Origin: an uncultured Clostridiaceae bacterium
Lineage (GTDB): Bacteria; Bacillota; Clostridia; TANB77; CAG-508
Direction of reading: 5' to 3'
DNA length: 35,253 nucleotides
Assembly: GCA_947642455.1 (NCBI GenBank)
Contig: CANRSN010000021.1
Location: forward strand, 1 to 35,253
The notes beneath the pieces were generated by a model. That model had not been told where the DNA came from. It did no database searches and worked only from the letters and a program-made list of their open reading frames with translations. Positions 9,059-16,507 of this stretch are shown one piece after another (the first letter of the stretch is position 1; every line of letters begins with the position of its first letter). Made by a program: the position numbers and the translations under genes.

Positions 9059-9134
9059 TACACAAAATTACTAAAGCAATTTTGGTGTAAACAAAGCGAG
9101 ACATGAAAAGTAACCTAAAAGGTTTATCATGTCT
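9059..9134. repeat. two adjacent hairpins, one with a repeated intergenic motif
   Basis: Hairpin 1: TACACAAAATT (9059-9069) with AATTTTGGTGTA (9078-9089). Hairpin 2: AGACATGA (9099-9106) with TCATGTCT (9127-9134), and an inner AACCT/AGGTT. The inner sequence AAAAGTAACCTAAAAGGT recurs at 11671-11688. They lie tail-to-tail between rpsR and a minus-strand small gene, so they are probably a bidirectional terminator region. Confidence 0.55.
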
Positions 9135-9142
9135 CTTGTCTT

Positions 9143-9310
9143 CTAATACATTTTTAGAGTATCTTCAATCATATAAGAAACTTGTATAACATCATCATTA
9201 TCAGCATCAATGCTATAAGCAGAAAAACCAGTATTTTTATTTTTGTAAATAGAAACAGAGATAGTACCCACTTTTTCTACATCAGATTTCTTATTATTAA
9301 TATTATTCAT
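9143..9310 (-). CDS. small hypothetical protein (55 aa)
   Basis: ATG 9310 lies behind a very strong GAGGGGGG ribosome site (9316-9323). The 55-residue product runs MNNINNKKSDVEKVGTIS, then VSIYKNKNTGFSAYSIDADN, and ends MIEDTLKMY. Its alternating pattern suggests a small beta-rich soluble protein. No family is recognised. The ribosome site, intact frame and downstream hairpins support expression. A GTATAAC box lies ~10 nt upstream of the ribosome site on this strand, so the leader is short. Confidence 0.65.
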   Translation of the reverse strand: MNNINNKKSDVEKVGTISVSIYKNKNTGFSAYSIDADNDDVIQVSYMIEDTLKMY

Positions 9311-9414
9311 AAAAACGCCCCCCTCTTCATTTGTTATACTGAAAAAAACAGCAACAAAAATAAATATATCATATAAGAAAAGAAAAAAATGTCGAAAGGT
9401 GTAAAAAATGAAAA

Positions 9415-9443
9415 ATAATTACAATACAGTAATTATGATTTTT
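9415..9443 (+). terminator. possible terminator hairpin upstream of the patatin gene
   Basis: ATAATTAC (9415-9422) pairs with GTAATTAT (9429-9436), followed by GATTTTTT. No gene reading into it is evident. It could also be an operator or leader element for the gene at 9540. The rest of 9311-9539 is AT-rich with no coding signal. Confidence 0.4.
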
Positions 9444-9539
9444 TAAACATAGAAAATAACTAAAAAAGTAATAATGTAAGTTTAAAAATTCACTATTTGT
9501 AAATAATATAAGTAATATATTATATGAGGAGTGAAAAAG

Positions 9540-10388
9540 TTGAAAATAGGAGTAGCATTATCAGGTGGAGGAATAAGAGGGATTGCACATGCTGGTGTAT
9601 TAAAGGCATTAGAAGATAATCAAATAAAAATAGATATAATAGGAGGAACAAGTTGTGGTAGTATAATAGCAGCATTATATGCAATAGGATATAAACCATA
9701 TTACATATACGAATTGTTTAAAAAGTATGCAAAACAGATAGCAGGCACAAATACAAATCCAATAATATTCGGAATACAAAATTTTATTATGAAGAATAAA
9801 TTTAAAGGATTAAAAAGTGGTGAAAATATAGAAGATATATTTAATAAAATTGCAAATCAAAAAAACATAAGAAATATGAAAGATGTAAATATGCCGTTAG
9901 TAATTCCAACTGTTGATATTATGAATTCAAAAGAATATATTTTTACAAATTATATACCTAAAAAGCAATCACATATAGAGCAATATATAACAGATGTAAC
10001 AATAGGAAAGGCGGTAAGAGCAAGTAGTAGCTTTCCAGCAGTATTTAGTCCTTGTAATATTGATATGCATGCATTTATGGATGGAGGAGTTCTAAATAAT
10101 GTTCCTGTAAATGAAGTAAAAAAGCAAGGAGCAGATAAAGTAATTGCAGTAAAATTTGATGCAGACCCAATAGATAAAAAGAGTAATTTAATGGATATAG
10201 TAATGAAAACTATAGATATAATGGGCAGTAAAATATCAGAAGAAAATTTAGAAATGAGTGATATAATTTTAAATGTATATACTGACAAAGTAGGACTATT
10301 AGATTTTAAAAAGTTAGATACTTGCTATAAATATGGGTATCAATGCGTTATTAATAATATAGAGAAAATAAAAAAGATTATAGAGTAA
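9540..10388 (+). CDS. patatin-like phospholipase family protein (RssA-like)
   Basis: 282 residues with all patatin signatures: glycine-rich oxyanion loop SGGGIRG (8-14), nucleophile elbow GTSCG with Ser38, and catalytic Asp181 in FMDGGVLNNVPV. Members are serine acyl hydrolases acting on membrane lipids or acyl esters. No signal peptide is present, so it is probably cytoplasmic or peripheral. Start TTG 9540 is chosen because GAGGAG (9526-9531) lies 8 nt upstream; the in-frame GTG 9531 overlaps that site. The last codons (ATA GAG TAA) have been duplicated as the target site of the adjacent MITE. Confidence 0.92.
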   Translation: MKIGVALSGGGIRGIAHAGVLKALEDNQIKIDIIGGTSCGSIIAALYAIGYKPYYIYELFKKYAKQIAGTNTNPIIFGIQNFIMKNKFKGLKSGENIEDIFNKIANQKNIRNMKDVNMPLVIPTVDIMNSKEYIFTNYIPKKQSHIEQYITDVTIGKAVRASSSFPAVFSPCNIDMHAFMDGGVLNNVPVNEVKKQGADKVIAVKFDADPIDKKSNLMDIVMKTIDIMGSKISEENLEMSDIILNVYTDKVGLLDFKKLDTCYKYGYQCVINNIEKIKKIIE

Positions 10389-10611
10389 CAGCAAAAAAGA
10401 GTACAATTTGTTTCATTTAACAGATTAAAATCAGAATTATATAAGTACTATAATATTTATTTTAACAACGTTTTTTACTGGCTTCGCCAATCGCTCTGGG
10501 TCATGTCCACTCTGGGAGCTTCCCTGTGCAAAACTTTGTTAAAATAAATATTATAGTACTTGAGTGAATGTTATATCTGTAAAATGAAACAAATTGTACT
10601 CTTTTTTGCAG
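10389..10611. mobile_element. MITE-like element with 9-bp target duplication
   Basis: The outer arms 10391-10425 and 10575-10609 match at 34 of 35 positions. The inner arms 10443-10474 and 10530-10561 match at 31 of 32. A ~55-nt GC-richer loop (10475-10529) contains the mini-hairpin TGGCTTCGCCA. ATAGAGTAA flanks the element on both sides (10380-10388 and 10612-10620), a perfect 9-bp direct repeat as left by transposition. No ORF inside. The RNA would form a very stable hairpin and could also end transcription of the patatin gene. Confidence 0.8.
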
Positions 10612-10645
10612 ATAGAGTAAATAGTATCTTTTAATTTATAAGATT

Positions 10646-10657
10646 TTATGGTATAAT
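10646..10657 (+). promoter_or_regulatory. extended -10 promoter of the permease gene
   Basis: TATGGTATAAT (10647-10657) holds a perfect TATAAT preceded by TGG (extended -10). The -35 (TTTTAA, 10629-10634) is poor, as expected for extended -10 promoters. Confidence 0.55.
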
Positions 10658-10691
10658 ATACAAAAATTTTAAATTAAGAAGAGGTAAAGTT

Positions 10692-11564
10692 ATGTTAGAA
10701 ATAATAGAAGATACATTAGTAGATGGAATAAAATTGTTACCATTTTTATTTGTTGCATATCTAATAATGGAATATATAGAGCATAAAACAAGTAATAAGA
10801 CAAAAAAAGTAATACAAAAATCAGGAAAATTTGGTCCAATATTAGGTGGGGCGTTGGGAGTATTTCCACAATGTGGTTTTTCAGCATTAGCAGCAAATCT
10901 TTATGCAGGAAGAGTTATTACACTTGGAACATTAATAGCTATATTTTTATCAACATCAGATGAAATGCTACCTGTATTAATATCAGAAACTGCACCAATA
11001 GAAATAATATTAAAAATATTAGCCATAAAATTAGTTATTGGTATAATAGCTGGAATAATAATAGATTTAATAATAAATATATTCAGAAAGTCAAAAATGG
11101 CATTAAAAGAGGGAACAGAAGGGGAAACAATAGCACAAATGTGTGAACATGATCATTGCCATTGTGAAGAAGGAAGTATAATAAAATCATCTATAAAGCA
11201 CACTATTAGTATATTTTTATTTATATTAATAATTACATTTATAATAAATGTAGGAGTTGAATATATAGGTAAAGAGAATATTTCTAATATGGTATTAAAT
11301 ATACCAGTAATAGGAAGTTTGATTTCTGGCTTAGTAGGTTTAATACCAAATTGTGCAGGTTCTATAATTTTAACAGAATTATATCTAGAAGAAGTTATAT
11401 CTATGGGGTCAATGATAGGTGGGCTTTTAGTTGGTTCAGGAATAGGAATATTAGTATTGTTTAGAGTAAATAAAAATATAAAGGAAAATTTGAAAGTTGT
11501 TGGAATTTTATATGTTATAGGAGTAATATGTGGTTTAATAATAGATATGTTGGGGTTGGGGTAA
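10692..11564 (+). CDS. putative heavy-metal/arsenic efflux permease (PF11449-like)
   Basis: 290 residues, mostly membrane segments in two halves that look like an internal duplication. Each half carries a Pro-x-Cys loop: GVFPQCGFSA (Cys61) and GLIPNCAGSI (Cys221). A metal-binding-looking loop CEHDHCHCEEG (151-161) separates the halves and should face the cytoplasm or outside. This fits the PF11449 'putative 10TM heavy-metal exporter' group, variously annotated as arsenic efflux or manganese transport protein. The His/Cys loop argues for a transition metal, but the substrate is not certain. Start ATG 10692 with AAGAGG upstream; single-gene transcript. Confidence 0.78.
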   Translation: MLEIIEDTLVDGIKLLPFLFVAYLIMEYIEHKTSNKTKKVIQKSGKFGPILGGALGVFPQCGFSALAANLYAGRVITLGTLIAIFLSTSDEMLPVLISETAPIEIILKILAIKLVIGIIAGIIIDLIINIFRKSKMALKEGTEGETIAQMCEHDHCHCEEGSIIKSSIKHTISIFLFILIITFIINVGVEYIGKENISNMVLNIPVIGSLISGLVGLIPNCAGSIILTELYLEEVISMGSMIGGLLVGSGIGILVLFRVNKNIKENLKVVGILYVIGVICGLIIDMLGLG

Positions 11565-11660
11565 GTAAAAAAGTTTTAATAGTTTAATATTATACTCTTT
11601 TTGTATGAATTTTTCAAAAATAAATTTTTGAAAAATTTACATACACTTTTTATAAAAAAG

Positions 11661-11912
11661 GAGAAGCATAAAAAGTAACCTAAAAGGTCTAAACATTTTA
11701 ATGAGGCTGCTGAAAAAGTCGAAATTTTAAAAATTTCCTAAAAGTGCAAAAATTTTCTTACCACTTTTGTATTAAATTTGCTATAAAACAGATATTTAAT
11801 ATCCACTTTACACAATAATCAATATAAAAATAGGGATTGCGTTTTTGTAAACATAATTTTTTGAAAATTTTTGCACTTTTTCAGTAGCCTCCATTTTAAT
11901 CATGCCTCTTTT
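11661..11912. repeat. intergenic hairpin split by a MITE
   Basis: Removing the MITE and one copy of its 9-bp duplication restores a hairpin, GAGAAGCAT (11661-11669) with CATGCCTC (11900-11908), around the motif AAAAGTAACCTAAAAGGT (11671-11688). That motif is also in the hairpin at 9099-9134. It was probably the convergent terminator between the permease and pflA. Confidence 0.5.
11703..11891. mobile_element. MITE with terminal inverted repeats and 9-bp target duplication
   Basis: A 189-bp non-coding element. The left end GAGGCTGCTGAAAAAGT and right end ACTTTTTCAGTAGCCTC are inverted repeats, 16 of 17 matching. A further copy of AAAAGTGCAAAAATTTTC (11740-11757) near the left end matches the right arm. 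CATTTTAAT flanks both sides (11694-11702 and 11892-11900). No ORF, so it must have been mobilised by a transposase elsewhere. Confidence 0.85.
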
Positions 11913-11924
11913 ATATAGTTAAAT

Positions 11925-12632
11925 TTAAAGTTCTAATATTTCTTTTGCTTTTTGAACATCTTTATTAGTTGCAGTTCTATAACCTTCTAATTCATAAGGA
12001 CATTCAAGGTTTTCCCATTTAAATTTACCTAAATCGTGGTAAGGTAAAATTTCTACTTTTTCTACAGTTTTAAGGTTAGAAATAAAGTGTTTCAAAGTAG
12101 TTAAGTCATCTGGATTATCTGTAATACCAGGAACAAGAACTTGTCTAATCCAAATAGGTTTATTTATAGAACTTAAAAAATTTGCAAAAGCTAATTCTTT
12201 TTTATTAGAAACACCAGTTAAATCAATACATTTTTGGTCATTAATACATTTAATATCTAATAGAAATAAATCAGTTAAACTAATTAATTCTTTTATATCA
12301 TTTGTTAAATCAAAAGAACCAGAAGTATCGATACATGTGTGTATATTATGTTTTTTTAATTCTTTAAAAAGTTCAATTAAAAATTTTGCTTGAAGTAGAG
12401 GCTCTCCACCACTTATAGTAACACCACCTGTCTTAGAAATATAGTTTTTATATCTTAATATTTTTTCTACTACTTCATTAACAGTATATGTGGCACCAGA
12501 ATTTAAGCTCCAAGTGTCTCTATTTTGACAATATTTGCATTTTAAAGAACAGCCCTGCATAAATATAACATACCTAACTCCTGGACCATCTACAGTACCT
12601 AAACTTTCAAATGAATGAATTCTACCTTCCAT
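11925..12632 (-). CDS. pflA: pyruvate formate-lyase-activating enzyme
   Basis: 235 residues, full length. The radical-SAM cluster motif is CSLKCKYC (Cys28, Cys32, Cys35), preceded by GTVDGPGVRYVIFMQG and followed by WSLNSG; the GGE motif is at 75-77 (ISGGEPLLQ). Using a [4Fe-4S] cluster and S-adenosylmethionine it creates the glycyl radical on PflB under anaerobic conditions. It lies downstream of pflB on the same strand, separated by 271 bp containing a terminator and a long hairpin, so its level relative to pflB may be set by read-through. ATG 12632, ribosome site AAGGAA upstream. Confidence 0.97.
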   Translation of the reverse strand: MEGRIHSFESLGTVDGPGVRYVIFMQGCSLKCKYCQNRDTWSLNSGATYTVNEVVEKILRYKNYISKTGGVTISGGEPLLQAKFLIELFKELKKHNIHTCIDTSGSFDLTNDIKELISLTDLFLLDIKCINDQKCIDLTGVSNKKELAFANFLSSINKPIWIRQVLVPGITDNPDDLTTLKHFISNLKTVEKVEILPYHDLGKFKWENLECPYELEGYRTATNKDVQKAKEILEL

Positions 12633-12666
12633 AATTAATCACATTCCTTCCTCAAGGCACAAATCT

Positions 12667-12790
12667 GGTTGGAAAAGAATTAAATTTTGGCTAGGAAAAC
12701 AAATTTTAAATTTATGAGGCGTACTAATTGTACGTTGATTAAATTTAAAATGTAGTTTGACGACGCCAAAATTGTAATTATTTTTCAACC
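12667..12790. repeat. 124-bp long inverted repeat between pflB and pflA
   Basis: Outer arms 12667-12691 and 12765-12790, inner arms around 12697-12714 and 12741-12758, and a terminal GCGTAC/GTACGT hairpin make a nearly continuous fold-back. It resembles a MITE, but no flanking target duplication is visible. Placed in the pflB-pflA intergenic region, it may act as an mRNA-stabilising or attenuating structure. Confidence 0.65.
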
Positions 12791-12816
12791 TTTTCTCCTT
12801 TTTTATAAATATATTC

Positions 12817-12857
12817 GAAAAAATAGGGGAGTAGAGAAAGGCAATTTCTCCATCCCC
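12817..12857 (-). terminator. terminator/attenuator after pflB
   Basis: On the minus strand GGGGATGGAGAAA pairs with TTTCTCTACTCCCC (12857-12845 with 12839-12826), followed by TATTTTTT. It lies ~45 bp after the pflB stop and before pflA, so it should reduce pflA expression relative to pflB. Confidence 0.8.
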
Positions 12858-12903
12858 ACAATGATTTAAAATTATAAAGCTTAAAATTTATATTTTAAAT
12901 TTT

Positions 12904-15138
12904 TTACATTTTTTCATGTATTGTTCTATTAATAACATCTAATTGTTGTTCTCTAGTTAATTTAATAAAGTTTACTGCATAACCAGATACACGAATTGTA
13001 AGTTGAGGATAGTTTTCTGGATGTTCCATAGCATCTTCAAGTAAGGCTCTATCGAAAACATTAACATTGATATGATGTCCTGTTTGTGTAAAGTAACCAT
13101 CTAGTAAATTAACTAAGTTATCTATTCTAGATTCAAGCTCTTTTCCTAAAGTTCCAGGTGTAATTGAGAATGTGTAAGAAATTCCGTCTTCAGAATATTC
13201 ATATGGTAATTTTGCAATAGTGTTCATTACTGCAACAGCACCATTTGTATCTCTTCCATGTAGTGGGTTTGCACCTGGACCAAAAGGTTCTCCAGCACGT
13301 CTTCCATCTGGTGTATTTCCAGTAGCTTTACCATATACAACATTTGATGTAATTGTTAGTATTGATAATGTGTGTTTTGAATTTCTATAAGTATGATGTT
13401 TTTGTAGTTTTCTTAAGAATGTTTTTACTACTTCAACAGCTATACTATCAACACGATCATCATCATTTCCGTATTTAGGGAAATCTCCATCTACTTTATA
13501 GTCAACAGCTAAACCTGTTTCATCACGAATAACTTTTACTTTTGCATATTTTATTGCAGATAAAGAGTCAGCAACTACTGAAAGACCAGCAATACCACAT
13601 GCCATTGTTCTTAATATATCTTGATCATGTAAAGCCATTTCTAAAGCTTCATAAGAATATTTATCATGCATATAATGAATTGCATTTAGTGCTTTTATAT
13701 ATATTTTAGCAACATAATCCATCATAGTATCAAATTTTGCTAATACTTCATCATAGTTTAGATATTCAGAAGTAATTGCTTCAAATTTTGGAGTTACTTG
13801 TTTTCCACTCTTTTCATCTCTACCACCATTTATAGCATATAGTAATGTTTTGGCTAAGTTTGCTCTTGCTCCAAAGAATTGCATTTGTTTACCAATTTTC
13901 ATTGCAGATACACAACATGCAATACCATAGTCATCACCTAATGTAGTTCTCATTAAATCATCATTTTCATATTGAATTGATGAAGTTTGAATTGATACTT
14001 TAGCTGTATAATCTTTAAAACCTTTAGGTAAATTGTTTGACCATAATACTGTTAAGTTTGGCTCTGGTGCAGGTCCTAAGTTTATTAGAGTATGAAGAAC
14101 TCTGTATGAATTTTTGGTTACTAATGTTCTACCATCAACTCCCATACCTCCAATACTTTCTGTAACCCATACTGGGTCACCACTAAATAATTCGTTATAT
14201 TCAGGTGCACGTAAGAAACGAATCATACGTAATTTCATTACAAAGTGATCCATTAATTCTTGTGCTTCTTCTTCTGTAATTATTTTGTTTTCTAAGTCTC
14301 TTTGTATATATATGTCTAGGAAAGTTGATGTTCTACCTAAACTCATTGCAGCACCATTTTGATCTTTTGTTGCAGCTAAATATCCAAAATATAACCATTG
14401 TATAGCTTCTTTTGCACTTTGTGCTGGAACAGATATATCAAAACCATATTTAGCAGCCATTTTTTTAAGGTCTTCTAATGCTATTAATTGGTCATGTATT
14501 TCTTCACGACTTCTAATGATTTCTTCTGTAAATTCATCTGTATCTAGTACTTCTAAGTCCTTCTTTTTTGCTTCTATAAGTGCATCTACACCATATAGAG
14601 CAACTCTTCTGTAATCTCCAATTATTCTTCCACGACCATATCCATCTGGAAGTCCTGTAATTAAGTGAGAACTTCTAGCAGCTCTTATGTCTGGTGTGTA
14701 TACAGAAAAGACACCATCATTATGTGTTTTTCTTAAATGATTGTAAATATAGTCTGTGTTTTCATCTACTTTATAGCCATATGAGTCACATGATTTTTCT
14801 ACTATTTTTATTCCACCATTTGGCATTATTGCTCTTTTTAAAGGTGCATCTGTTTGTACTCCTACTATTTGCTCTAAGTTTTTGTCAATGTATCCTGCTT
14901 CATACGCATTTACTGCAGATGGAGTTTTTGTGTCAACATCAAGTACACCGTTTTCTCTTTCTTTTTTGTATAATTCTAAAACTTCATTCCATAGTTTTTT
15001 TGTTCTTTCTGTTGCTGGTGCTAAAAATTTGTCATCTCCTTCATATGGTGTATAGTTGGCTTGTATAAAGCCTCTAACATCAATTTCTTTTGTCCATTCT
15101 CCGATTTTATTAAATCCTTCCCATTGCTTAAAATCCAT
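12904..15138 (-). CDS. pflB: formate C-acetyltransferase (pyruvate formate-lyase)
   Basis: 744 residues, full length. The active-site pair Cys408-Cys409 is in [14 protein letters not shown], and the glycyl-radical site Gly719 is in [19 protein letters not shown] near the C-terminus. Residues such as [19 protein letters not shown] and [14 protein letters not shown] are typical. It converts pyruvate and CoA to acetyl-CoA and formate in anaerobic fermentation. It is activated by PflA, encoded just downstream. ATG 15138 with AAGGAGG upstream and a clear sigma-A promoter at 15200-15228. High expression is likely. Confidence 0.99.
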   Translation of the reverse strand: MDFKQWEGFNKIGEWTKEIDVRGFIQANYTPYEGDDKFLAPATERTKKLWNEVLELYKKERENGVLDVDTKTPSAVNAYEAGYIDKNLEQIVGVQTDAPLKRAIMPNGGIKIVEKSCDSYGYKVDENTDYIYNHLRKTHNDGVFSVYTPDIRAARSSHLITGLPDGYGRGRIIGDYRRVALYGVDALIEAKKKDLEVLDTDEFTEEIIRSREEIHDQLIALEDLKKMAAKYGFDISVPAQSAKEAIQWLYFGYLAATKDQNGAAMSLGRTSTFLDIYIQRDLENKIITEEEAQELMDHFVMKLRMIRFLRAPEYNELFSGDPVWVTESIGGMGVDGRTLVTKNSYRVLHTLINLGPAPEPNLTVLWSNNLPKGFKDYTAKVSIQTSSIQYENDDLMRTTLGDDYGIACCVSAMKIGKQMQFFGARANLAKTLLYAINGGRDEKSGKQVTPKFEAITSEYLNYDEVLAKFDTMMDYVAKIYIKALNAIHYMHDKYSYEALEMALHDQDILRTMACGIAGLSVVADSLSAIKYAKVKVIRDETGLAVDYKVDGDFPKYGNDDDRVDSIAVEVVKTFLRKLQKHHTYRNSKHTLSILTITSNVVYGKATGNTPDGRRAGEPFGPGANPLHGRDTNGAVAVMNTIAKLPYEYSEDGISYTFSITPGTLGKELESRIDNLVNLLDGYFTQTGHHINVNVFDRALLEDAMEHPENYPQLTIRVSGYAVNFIKLTREQQLDVINRTIHEKM

Positions 15139-15199
15139 AAAAAAATCCTCCTTGATTTAGATTTGCTTTTTATCTATATTTTTATATTCTGCACTTTTT

Positions 15200-15228
15200 A
15201 TAATATCATATTTCGACTACTTTTGCAA
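15200..15228 (-). promoter_or_regulatory. pflB promoter
   Basis: On the minus strand TTGCAA (15228-15223), 17-bp spacer, TATTAT (15205-15200): a near-consensus sigma-A promoter, giving a ~55-nt leader before the pflB ribosome site. Confidence 0.7.
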
Positions 15229-15339
15229 TGGTAATTTTTTTAAGTTTAGAAATTTTTTTAGGAAAAATACTTGCAAAACTTAAAACCAAATGTTTTAATA
15301 TAAATGAAAAGAATTTTGTTTAGAAAAAATAGGTAAATA

Positions 15340-15436
15340 GTAAGATTCGAGGGTCTTGCGGTAGCTTAGCTACAGCAAAGGGCTGATTTCGAATATTTGC
15401 GAAGTGTAAAACCTTTGAAATTAGCCAACTTCAAAG
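15340..15436. other. structured GC-richer intergenic element, function unknown
   Basis: It stands out from its AT-rich surroundings. It can fold as ATTCGA/TCGAAT (15345-15350 with 15389-15394) around TTGCGGTAGC and GCTACAGCAA (15357-15377). Alternatively, 15381-15393 pairs with 15414-15426 (13 bp with G-U), plus CTTTGAA/TTCAAAG. The two folds are mutually exclusive, as in some regulatory RNAs. It lies between an XRE gene and the pflB promoter, both reading leftward. No coding signal and no known RNA family recognised. Confidence 0.4.
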
Positions 15437-15487
15437 ATAAAACATGAAAAACATTTTAAAAATTTAAAATATTTTTCATGTCTTTTT
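15436..15487. terminator. terminator hairpin after the XRE gene
   Basis: ACATGAAAAACATTTT (15442-15457) pairs with AAAATATTTTTCATGT (15466-15481), 15 of 16 positions, with T-rich flanks on both strands (CTTTTTT on the plus side, TTTTATC on the minus). It ends the leftward XRE transcript. Confidence 0.7.
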
Positions 15488-15492
15488 TAAAA

Positions 15493-15819
15493 CTATTTTG
15501 TTTCGTATACAGTTTTTGCTAAATTATAAATTAGTTTTTGCTGTTCAGGAGAACATTTTTCCAATAAATCAGAGAATTCATTTGTTAAATATTTTCCAGA
15601 AATATTAGAAACTCCATTTAATATTTGACCTTCTGTAACATCTAATAGGTTACAAATTTCAGATAATCTTTCCAAATTTATATGAAGTTTTCCAGTTTCT
15701 ATTTTACTTAAATAGGCAATAGAAACTGACATTTTTTCAGCAAGCATTTCTTGAGTTAATTTTTTATCTTTTCTTGCATCTTTAATTCTCTTTCCAACAA
15801 TACTAAAATCTACAGCCAT
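15493..15819 (-). CDS. XRE family transcriptional regulator (paralogue 1)
   Basis: 108 residues. An N-terminal HTH (VGKRIKDARKDKKLTQEMLA, then VSIAYLSKIETGKLHINLERLSEIC, residues ~8-60) and a short conserved C-terminal helix SPEQQKLIYNLAKTV. It is a close paralogue of the gene at 15920-16243 (same length, same domain plan, about half the residues shared), so the pair arose by tandem duplication. ATG 15819 with GAAAGGATG upstream. Targets unknown. The neighbours pflB and the P-type ATPase give no strong hint. Confidence 0.88.
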   Translation of the reverse strand: MAVDFSIVGKRIKDARKDKKLTQEMLAEKMSVSIAYLSKIETGKLHINLERLSEICNLLDVTEGQILNGVSNISGKYLTNEFSDLLEKCSPEQQKLIYNLAKTVYETK

Positions 15820-15919
15820 AACGATATCATCCTTTCAATTATTCTGTAGACAATATAGCATTTATGCACAGAAAATTACAGAAATTTATAAATATAATTA
15901 AACTGATAAATCAAAACAA

Positions 15920-16243
15920 TTATGACTTTGAGATAACTTTTGCTACATCATATATTAGTTTTTGTTTTTCTGGGCTACAGGTTTTTAATAATTGAGAGAA
16001 ATCAGCTTCTAAATATCTTGCAGATTTATTTGTAGAACCATTTAATATTTCACCTTCAGTTATATCCAATATTTCACAGATTTGTCCTAGTCTTTTTAGA
16101 TTTATTTGAGAAGAGCCTCTTTCAATTCTACTCAGAAATGCGATAGAAACGTCCAATTTTTCAGCTAGTTTTTCTTGTGTCATATTTTTTGCTTTTCTTG
16201 CTTTTTTAATTCTTTCTCCAATAACATTATAATCAGTCGCCAT
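15920..16243 (-). CDS. XRE family transcriptional regulator (paralogue 2)
   Basis: 107 residues, HTH at ~8-60 (IGERIKKARKAKNMTQEKLA, VSIAFLSRIERGSSQINLKRL) and the C-terminal helix SPEKQKLIYDVAKVI. The recognition-helix region differs from paralogue 1 (SIAFLSRIERGSSQIN against SIAYLSKIETGKLHIN), so the two may recognise related but different operators. ATG 16243 behind AAAGGAGTG. The 100-bp gap between the paralogues is AT-rich, so they may be separately promoted. Confidence 0.88.
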   Translation of the reverse strand: MATDYNVIGERIKKARKAKNMTQEKLAEKLDVSIAFLSRIERGSSQINLKRLGQICEILDITEGEILNGSTNKSARYLEADFSQLLKTCSPEKQKLIYDVAKVISKS

Positions 16244-16445
16244 AAAATTTCACTCCTTTTATAAATTTTATTAAGTAGTTAACTAATCAATATATAGCAT
16301 TTACAAGTTCAAGTTTACAGAAATAAAATAGTAAATTTGAACTATAGAATTCGCATTTTATAAAAGTATTTTCTAAAATAGATATTATTATTCATAAAAA
16401 ATTAATAAATAGGTATAAAAATTTATATACAAAAATACAAATGTA

Positions 16446-16454
16446 TGATATAAT
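16446..16454 (+). promoter_or_regulatory. extended -10 promoter of the P-type ATPase gene
   Basis: TGATATAAT: a perfect TATAAT with TGn upstream. The predicted transcript start (~16461) leaves too little leader for ATG 16472 to have a ribosome site, which supports ATG 16508 as the start. Confidence 0.5.
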
Positions 16455-16507
16455 TCTAGTACTTTTAAGTAATGGAAAAATTATTAACAGAAAACAAGGT
16501 GAATAAA

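Noticed and set aside
9182-9376. Plus-strand frame MYNIIIISINAISRK...
   Set aside because: It overlaps the better supported minus-strand 55-residue gene, which has a strong ribosome site, and has none itself.
14694-15068. 124-codon frame on the plus strand opposite pflB
   Set aside because: pflB is unmistakable on the other strand. The antisense frame is Leu/His/Phe-rich with no ribosome site.
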